Origin: Phoronis ovalis
Lineage: Eukaryota; Phoronida; Phoronidae
Direction of reading: 5' to 3'
Length of the DNA: 13,005 nucleotides
Assembly (NCBI GenBank): GCA_028565635.1
Contig: JAOXYB010041116.1
Coordinates: 1-13,005, forward strand
Numbering within the stretch: the first letter of the stretch is position 1; each line of letters opens with the position of its first letter. The notes under the pieces were generated by a model that ran no database searches, was not told the DNA's origin, and worked only from the letters and a program-made list of their open reading frames with translations. The translations under genes were made by a program, and so were the position numbers. Below, in pieces: positions 8,301 to 13,005 of the stretch.

Positions 8301-11300
8301 GAGAAGTGTTAGCATTGGGGTACTGTTGAAGCAGACAAGAATTTTTGTAGATATGGTTGCCTCTTATCAAAACTATAGATGGTGGCATCAGATATTACCA
8401 GGTTTGATCAACTTGAAAAACGTATGCAGTCATATATTTTTGTGAAATTTATTTCATGGAAAAAAATATGTGTCATTGTTTGGTATTCATCTACACTCAT
8501 GCTTAGTGTTCTTGTCTTCTAGGCAATTTAGAGTGGCAAGAAAAAAATACACTAAACCCTACTGGAAAAATTACACGATCTCTAGGCTGTAGAATCATGG
8601 TTGGACAAAATAAACTCGATGTGTAAGATTTTTACATTTTGTTATTGTTGTAGTTTTGAGCTCTGACTACTGTTGGTGTGACTTTTAACATGCAGGTGAA
8701 TTTGTTTCTGTTATAATTATTGAAACATGTTTGTTTACATCTTTTACTTAACTGCTACAACTTATAATTTTGTGACACATACATCCATTGAGGTACTACG
8801 ATTTTGAAGATTTCAATATTTGTTGTTTACTTTTTCTGGTGTTAGATAATTGATATTTTCACAAAATTCTTTGAAAGTGAGGATGTTCTTGTTATTTTCA
8901 GGAATGTCTGTGCTTGGCCTAACAAGCTAATCTTGCACTTAATTCCTAAAACCAAACTCAATCCATTGCAACACTTTTTCCGAAATTCAAGAACACTCAC
9001 ATTTTGTTTCGACACTGATGATATGAGATCCTTTGGATGTTTGTCCCGTCTAAGAGTGTTGCTAACTTTATATAGGGTAGGAAATTATCATTTTATGTAA
9101 TATTGTGAATTACCTTAAACGATTTTATTACTGCTATAGCTCAGGCTAGCAAGGCCATAATGTTGAAAACATTGGCGTACAAATTTATGCACGTAAAAAG
9201 ATGATACATATATAGCTGTTGTACGCTGAAAATGATGTCGCCAGTTCAGGAAGATTGCACTACCAGACTTTACTTTTATGTTTGGGATGACTGGTCATAT
9301 CAAATGTGCACATGACCTTTATATATCTCCAATGTCAAACTAAGGATAAGAAGACAGTTCTATCTTGAAAATTGGCTAATGTATCACATTTCAGTACTCA
9401 AGCTATTAAAGTAGGTTGTATAAATTTGAAATATATTTTTGTTGTAGATACATTGCCCTAAGTATAGAATGAACCATTTGTTTTTACATATAAGCCTGTA
9501 ACCCTTGGGTTGTGGCAGTAATCTCACTAGCTTCATATAAGGTTGTGTCTGTGTGCTATCATATTGCTTGCTTATACAACCTTACTAAAATGCTCAGCTA
9601 TATACATAACTCCCCCTTCACTTAAACTTCACTTAACTGCCTTCACAAAAATGGTAAAGTTGCCATAAGCTTACCACAAATATACAGTATGCTTGTTGCA
9701 AATATTTTCACTGCCACAGACACTTGATAGAGAATTGGCAATATATAGTGTCAATTTGCTGGCAACTAAGTATATAGTTGCAGTAGGCATGTCACAGTGC
9801 TTGACAGAAACAGAGATAGTGGCAATTAGTTGTTGGAAGCATTTACCACTTAAACTTGTCAGTAGTAACTACCTCATGCTTGCTAAACATAGTGCTTCAA
9901 AATCTGCATTATTCGCCTACGAACTACACCTGCCTAATGTAGGTGCCACAATAATATGAATAGGGCATATGCTGGCAGTCAAGAAATATTGTTTTCCATA
10001 CAAGTCAAATGAATACAAAAATAATCTACTGCTGCCATGGCTCCATCAGTTAAATTATTATGGGATATATTGGCTTCTCCCATTGAAATTTTATGGTACA
10101 CACAAGAAAACTTCAGGTATTAAGCTATATTAACAAATAACATGCAATAACAGCATTAAAACACCACATCTTAATTGTACTGAATGAACATAGTTCATTA
10201 TTTTAGAATGGATGTGTTTATTTTCCATTGGTTTCTCAGTGCAAGTTGCGATTGTTAATACTGAAGTACAGCAAAAGGAAGAAAGCATTCATTGGAATAA
10301 TTCCTAATGATCAGAATTCAGCATTGAAAGCAATTAAAAAAGTTCATTTGAGGTTTATTATACAGAGTCAACAAGAACAACAAATAGAAAGGGTAAGTAG
10401 AAGTGTACTTGATTATGCAAATAGTTTGTGTAACTTGACCTATATTATTGTAATGCTTAATATAGTTTTCTTTTGTTATATAGCTTATTTATAGACATTC
10501 TGAACATTTGTAAATTTAATTAGTGCCTTTTTATGTACTATTTAGTCTCCTGGTGCTGGTGGAGGGCCACCAGCAATTTTAGACCTGTTAGAGATGAAAT
10601 TGAGTCAGCAGCAACTGGTGCTTCTATTCCATGCCCACAAGTGCAAGGGACAGGAGCAGGTTAACGGAAAGACCCAACAGTGCATTGTGCCTCATTGCCG
10701 TATGATGAGAAATGTACTGAACCACTTGACAACGTGTACAAAGGAGAAGTACTGTAAAGGTACTAGATTTACTTTCTATCACTGCTGTCCTCTTTTAAGA
10801 TGGTTGGACTCTTTACTAAACAGTGGTTTATACAGTGATGTTGTATGGCATTGGGTTCGATCCTGGGCTTGTACACGCCTTTAAAGGTAAAAAAAATAAA
10901 TTCCCTGGCTCTCAACAGTAGGGACCGTGTTTCCCTCGTGGCTGGGATGACTATGTTAAATGGCGGTCCCATCTCTGTGAGGTCTGTCTCTCAGGGACGT
11001 TAAAGAACGACTATTGACATCAGTAACTGACCATCAATTAGTCCTTCCTTTCCTTGTTTATTTTCACTCAGGCATAAAATCCATACCTGCTAGCATGCGA
11101 TTGAATACGGTAAGTTGGTTAAGTGTAGTGCGCTGAATATGGCAGCCTTACTGTATACTCCCCAAGATTGTTCTTGGAGTGAACAGGCCTGTGTAATCCT
11201 GTGTAGTTGATGTAAAGTCGCTTTGATTTACTGTATATGTAAGATAAAGGGCTATATAAATACAAATACATTGCATTATTATAAATATAGCTTGAAAGTG

Positions 11301-12357
11301 GAAAATGTGTGCCATGATTATTTGTCTTGACTAATACTAATTAATAATGGACATAAAAAAACATGATTTATTAATTAAGCATAATGAAATAGGATTAAAC
11401 TAGAATTTGTACTGTCGCATGGCGACACCAAATATATGGCGTATTTTAAAAGTATATGGTGAAGTTTCTTATTTTTAATTTTGTAGTTAACCATTGTGTA
11501 TCTGCCCGAAGGATAATCTCGCACTGGATTAACTGTATGATGAATGACTGCCCTGTGTGCTTACCGCTTAAACAAGCTCCTGATAAGCAAAATTCTGGTA
11601 TGTGTAAAAAACAGTTTTCTAAAAAATTTTGTGTTTTTAGCATTGCATTGGTATTTGTGATCATTTATATGTATCTAGGATTAAGAACCAAGAAAAATTC
11701 TGTTTGTTGTTTTCTGAAAATTGGCTTTGATTTAAGTGCGATCATCTCACAGTATTTTCATATGACATATTTTAAAAAATAAATGTTTATTCTACTAGGT
11801 TTTCAGTCACAAATGTATTTTGGTGCTGTATAACTTTCCCTGTTAGTTGCCAGGTACTCTCTTTATTCTAGCTATACAACAAATTACTGCAGGCCACCAT
11901 ATACCATTATTACCTATGCCAACTTAGCTAGACAATAAGCTTTAGGAAACAATGGGGCTTTAGTCTTGCAGTGTAACACCAAAGATGATACTAATTATGC
12001 AACCTCACATGCTCACACCCCTTAGCTGACTCACGAAACTAATTATTCATTTGATGAAATATAGGTCCTTCAGAGCTGCCTTCAACAGACAATTTTATGT
12101 CATCTGCTAGCTATAACCTGACTATATCAGTGAAACCTGTCGGAACACTCAACTCACCGATTTCTGGTTGTGATGGTTTTGAGGTAAAGGTAAGACGCTA
12201 TCATATATATATTGTATTCTTATGACTGTAGGCAAGCTTTCAATTAGTTGTATCAATTTTCCAGATATTTCCATCAGTTGGTCTAAATGACCTGACTGTA
12301 AAAACATACCAGCATAAGCTTGGAAAATGTGCATTAAATTTTTCTCACACAGAATAA
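5258..12357 (+). CDS. Fusion coactivator-like protein: MED15-type KIX + MED25-type ACID + CBP-type TAZ1 (11 exons)
   Basis: Joining 5258-5337, 7037-7133, 7629-7683, 8153-8296, 8523-8622, 8902-9076, 10207-10392, 10546-10759, 11487-11597, 12065-12189 and 12265-12357 gives 1380 nt, 459 residues plus TAA, with every GT..AG junction in phase. Domains in order are KIX (about 13-77), a linker (78-121), ACID/PTOV (about 122-275), TAZ1 (about 296-387) and an unrecognised strand-rich tail (388-459). In known proteins KIX, ACID and TAZ1 each bind activation domains of transcription factors, and they belong to MED15, MED25 and CBP/p300 respectively. Here all three share one chain. There is no HAT, bromodomain, VWA or Mediator-anchoring region, so the likely role is a nuclear adaptor or an activator-binding decoy (inference). 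ATG 5258 is chosen because KIX then starts at residue 13, close to the MED15 N-terminus, and G is at -3. The same frame is open back to ATG 5132, which would add 42 residues without a recognisable domain. Introns range from 75 to 1699 bp. Confidence 0.85.
5750..5885 (-). mobile_element. Possible tRNA-derived SINE relic
   Basis: On the minus strand, 5828-5837 reads GGTTCGAATC, a canonical RNA polymerase III B-box as found in tRNA T-arms and tRNA-type SINEs. The surrounding minus-strand text (cttgcaagtgcctgcctccc) is vaguely tRNA-like. I could not find a confident A-box or fold a full cloverleaf, so it is not called a tRNA gene. Confidence 0.3.
5990..6265. repeat. Two diverged repeat units (about 180-bp period)
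   Basis: A block of TGACTG..TGGTGGC.ATGTTTGTTTC, then AATAAGCTGTTAATTTTGTC, AAGC, a pyrimidine-rich stretch, CAGGAAC and TGAAAC starts near 5993. It recurs diverged from about 6173, with 'aataagctgtttattttgtc' and 'catgaaacatgatataacta'. The TGACTGGTGGCCATATTTATTCC portion resembles the 2270-3440 repeat family. Confidence 0.5.
6292..6344 (+). repeat. 53-bp direct repeat, copy A (intron 1)
   Basis: It matches 7771-7823 at 49 of 53 positions by hand alignment, beginning 'aattaaaccatgaaataaaa'. The same orientation in two introns of one gene suggests a small insertion family or a segmental duplication. Confidence 0.7.
7037..7133 (+). CDS. Fusion gene exon 2: KIX core
   Basis: The acceptor 'tttgcag' ends at 7036, and the first base completes codon 27 (Ile). 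Residues 27-59 read [12 protein letters not shown], then [15 protein letters not shown], which parallel the MED15 KIX segments IEDAM...G and DME.HVF.KAKTR. The spacing between IEDA and the YVF segment is three residues longer than in human MED15 as I recall it. The exon ends in phase 0 at donor GTAAGC (7134). KIX is a three-helix bundle that docks activation domains. Confidence 0.85.
7629..7683 (+). CDS. Fusion gene exon 3: KIX helix 3
   Basis: The acceptor 'gtttttttcag' ends at 7628. Residues 60-77 begin [12 protein letters not shown], aligning with the DEYL.LVARLI helix that closes MED15 KIX. The donor GTATGT follows at 7684 in phase 1. The frame stays open past the donor to about 7799, but the sequence there lacks domain character, and phase 1 joins exactly to 8153 (A|GC gives Ser). 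Confidence 0.8.
7771..7823 (+). repeat. 53-bp direct repeat, copy B (intron 3)
   Basis: This is the partner of 6292-6344, with four mismatches. It lies in intron 3 of the fusion gene. Confidence 0.7.
8153..8296 (+). CDS. Fusion gene exon 4: linker and start of ACID domain
   Basis: The acceptor 'attattttag' ends at 8152. Residues 78-125 form a linker ([17 protein letters not shown]...) that ends in KIWS, the first strand motif of the MED25/PTOV ACID barrel (family W-S-G-x-L-E-W-Q-E-K). The donor GTGAGA follows at 8297 in phase 1. The exon is 144 nt and phase-symmetric, so skipping it would keep the frame but remove the entry strand of ACID. The linker itself is unrecognised. Confidence 0.8.
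8523..8622 (+). CDS. Fusion gene exon 5: ACID strands 1-2
   Basis: The acceptor 'tgtcttctag' ends at 8522. The join gives SGNLEWQEK, nearly identical to the MED25 SGVLEWQEK signature, followed by [12 protein letters not shown], matching the family K.TRSL.C.V.V strand. The donor GTAAGA (8623) is in phase 2, and the split codon GT|G gives Val. Confidence 0.88.
8902..9076 (+). CDS. Fusion gene exon 6: ACID central region
   Basis: The acceptor 'ttattttcag' ends at 8901. The exon encodes [11 protein letters not shown] (family WP.KLIMQLIP), then the helix and strand [17 protein letters not shown] (family LFRNSR.V.F.F...DL). The end, [13 protein letters not shown], replaces the family helix around LYRIMGNGF and is about three residues longer. 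It ends in phase 0 at donor GTAGGA (9077), which is weaker than the other donors. Confidence 0.85.
9077..10206 (+). other. Intron 6 (1130 bp)
   Basis: The frame at 9693-9959 within it has no domain similarity I can see and is not needed, because the ACID domain is continuous between exons 6 and 7. Otherwise the intron holds AT-rich sequence with no recognised gene. Confidence 0.6.
10207..10392 (+). CDS. Fusion gene exon 7: ACID C-terminal half
   Basis: The acceptor 'tcattattttag' ends at 10206. The exon encodes [12 protein letters not shown] (family AGCVHFPHTAPC), [20 protein letters not shown] (family EVRVLMLLYS.KK.IFMGLI), then PNDQ (family PYDQ) and a basic helix ending in a Gln-rich run ([10 protein letters not shown]). 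The exon is 186 nt with phase 0 at both ends, and its donor is GTAAGT. Residues 218-279. This confirms that the ACID barrel is complete. Confidence 0.88.
10546..10759 (+). CDS. Fusion gene exon 8: TAZ1, zinc sites 1 and 2
   Basis: After a phase-0 acceptor (tatttag) the exon begins [18 protein letters not shown], then [13 protein letters not shown], identical or nearly so to the first TAZ1 helix of CBP/p300. Zinc ligands are H308, C312, C325, C330 (site 1), H339, C343, C349 (site 2, completed by C354 in exon 9). The donor GTACTA follows at 10760 in phase 1. The short Gly/Pro linker joins directly to ACID, so this exon provides the physical junction between MED25-type and CBP-type domains. Confidence 0.9.
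10795..11285 (+). mobile_element. tRNA-type SINE in intron 8
   Basis: GGTTCGATCC at 10854-10863 is a canonical polymerase III B-box, with a degenerate A-box-like segment (tggttggact) starting near 10801. A body follows with 'cagggacgttaaagaac' near 10993. The 3' end reads 'tgatgtaaagtcgctttgat', then 'gggctatataaatacaaata' and attgcattattat. GTAAAG(c)GCTTTG...GGCTATATAAATAC followed by an ATT-rich tail is a 3' end shared by many animal SINEs mobilised by LINEs. The 5' edge and target duplications are not resolved. It inserted in the intron that splits TAZ1. Confidence 0.65.
11487..11597 (+). CDS. Fusion gene exon 9: TAZ1, zinc site 3
   Basis: The acceptor 'ttttgtag' ends at 11486, and the split codon G|TT gives Val. 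The exon encodes [16 protein letters not shown], then [10 protein letters not shown], nearly identical to the CBP/p300 end of TAZ1. C354 completes zinc site 2, and H363, C367, C372 and C375 form site 3. All twelve ligand spacings equal those of CBP. The exon is 111 nt and phase-symmetric, so skipping would keep the frame yet delete site 3. The donor is GTATGT at 11598. Confidence 0.9.
12065..12189 (+). CDS. Fusion gene exon 10: unrecognised C-terminal region
   Basis: The acceptor 'gaaatatag' ends at 12064 in phase 1 (G|GT gives Gly). Residues 388-429 contain a Ser-rich leader and an alternating hydrophobic stretch [13 protein letters not shown], then GCDGFEVK, which suggests beta strands. The donor is AAG|GTAAGA at 12190; an alternative GAG|GTAAAG six bases upstream would remove two residues in frame. 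No family recognised. Confidence 0.65.
12265..12357 (+). CDS. Fusion gene exon 11: terminal exon and stop
   Basis: After a 75-bp intron with a clear branch/pyrimidine region and acceptor 'caattttccag', the phase-0 frame reads [20 protein letters not shown] for 30 residues to TAA at 12355-12357. It continues the strand-rich character of exon 10. Reading through the intron instead hits a stop quickly. The function of this tail is unknown. Confidence 0.6.
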   Translation: MFPSVGLNDLTVKTYQHKLGKCALNFSHTE

Positions 12358-12358
12358 A
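12353..12358 (+). terminator. Polyadenylation signal AATAAA overlapping the stop codon
   Basis: AATAAA contains the TAA stop at 12355-12357. A U-rich stretch (tgttttctaaaactttaatt) follows within 20 bases, as expected around an animal cleavage site. This implies a 3' UTR of only tens of bases. No other AATAAA is evident in the next few hundred bases. Confidence 0.45.
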
Positions 12359-13005
12359 TGTTTTCTAAAACTTTAATTCAGACTTGTATGGGAAATACAT
12401 GAAATTTAATTAATGTTTATAACATCATAATCATTTAAAAAGTTTTAAAAAAGTAAAATTTTGTTATTTTAATTACTAAAAAGCTAAATTGACTTTAAAA
12501 CCAAAATCCCCAGGTGCAATATAAGAATGGTCCCAAGAAATTCTGGGAGTTTTGTTTACTTGCTAAATGAATTTTGGATTTTCCTGTAGGTTGTACCTAG
12601 TGTCTTTATAGGGTGTCATTTAAAACTAATTAAATTTCATACATTTCACAAACTATAGTTTGAAAATGCTAATAAGACATAGCCTGAATGTTAAAGTTTC
12701 AGAGAGCATCTGTTTTGCATGAACAAAATATAATGTGGATTTATCATGAATTCTTATTGTAACCAGTACAGAGGGTCTAGCTTAGCCTTCAGTGGATTGG
12801 AAAATTAATTACATCCTTATGCCAATTTTACCTGCTGTCCATTTATCTTATTTAACAAGGTTGCATGTTTTCCTTTTCTGTGCAATTTCCACATTATTCT
12901 CTTTTAATACTTAGAGTTTGTCACGATATTGTTGTGTCTATTATTATTTGGTTTAGATTAGAAGAAGTGTTATAAAATTACAATGAATATGTTTACAGAC
13001 AAACC
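12358..13005. other. AT-rich 3' flank, no gene seen
   Basis: Both strands lack domain-like frames. The stretch is AT-rich with short A/T runs. A further gene may begin beyond the right edge of the window. Confidence 0.5.

Noticed and set aside
8298-8445. Continuation of the exon 4 frame past GTGAGA
   Set aside because: The splice to 8523 gives the exact SGNLEWQEK signature; the read-through sequence does not.
9693-9959. 88-codon open frame after an acceptor-like sequence, first considered as an ACID exon
   Set aside because: Its sequence does not fit the family, and the phase-0 acceptor at 10206 supplies the expected NGCVYFP strand directly after exon 6.
10760-10884. Continuation of the exon 8 frame into the SINE
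   Set aside because: It would destroy zinc sites 2 and 3, while splicing to 11487 restores the full TAZ1 with correct spacing.
11598-11782. Open frame after exon 9 ending near the AATAAA at about 11779
   Set aside because: A strong GTATGT donor and a phase-compatible exon at 12065 are better supported. An alternative short isoform ending here is possible but not shown.
1-13005. CRISPR arrays, bacterial operons, riboswitches, rRNA, viral genes
   Set aside because: There is no regularly spaced repeat array, no bacterial gene signals and no viral protein motifs. The window is animal genomic DNA with introns.

Overview
This is eukaryotic, animal-type DNA. It is AT-rich (roughly a third G+C by eye), has short coding islands bounded by GT..AG splice sites, and carries diverged interspersed repeats and a tRNA-type SINE. 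The recognisable protein families (a CARD fold, a MED15-type KIX, a MED25-type ACID/PTOV domain and a CBP/p300-type TAZ1 zinc finger) together point to a metazoan. The compact exons, small introns and repeat style fit an invertebrate, possibly marine or early-branching. The sequence alone does not identify the species.

Layout. Positions 1-450 hold dispersed repeat sequence. A small CARD-encoding exon lies at about 480-785 (+), with a phase-compatible short terminal exon at 1326-1381. Further weak exon-like pieces lie at 1788-1876 and 2031-2068, and one of them has an inverted, diverged copy at 1530-1578. Positions 2270-3440 are a cluster of degenerate copies of one repeat family. I see no gene from 3470 to 5115.

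The main content is one gene on the + strand, about 5258-12357, reconstructed here as 11 coding exons. Every junction has GT..AG borders and matching phase. The summed CDS is 1380 nt, giving 459 residues and a stop. Residues about 13-77 are a KIX domain closest to MED15. Residues about 122-275 are a complete ACID/PTOV domain of the MED25 type. Residues about 296-387 are a TAZ1 zinc finger of the CBP/p300 type with all 12 zinc ligands at family spacing. A 72-residue, strand-rich C-terminus that I do not recognise follows.

These three domains normally sit in three different coactivators, where each binds transcription-factor activation domains. Here they are in one compact polypeptide. The parts that give those coactivators their output (the HAT and bromodomain of CBP, the VWA of MED25, the Mediator-anchoring C-terminus of MED15) are absent. 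The protein is therefore either a bridging adaptor or a natural decoy for activators. That functional reading is inference, while the domain assignments and splice phases are read from the sequence.

The promoter of the fusion gene is probably the GC-richer patch at 5140-5260, which has an ETS-type palindrome and a YY1-like box. Its introns contain a tRNA-type SINE (intron 8), a possible reverse-oriented SINE relic (intron 1) and a shared repeat (introns 1 and 3). Positions 12358-13005 look non-coding.
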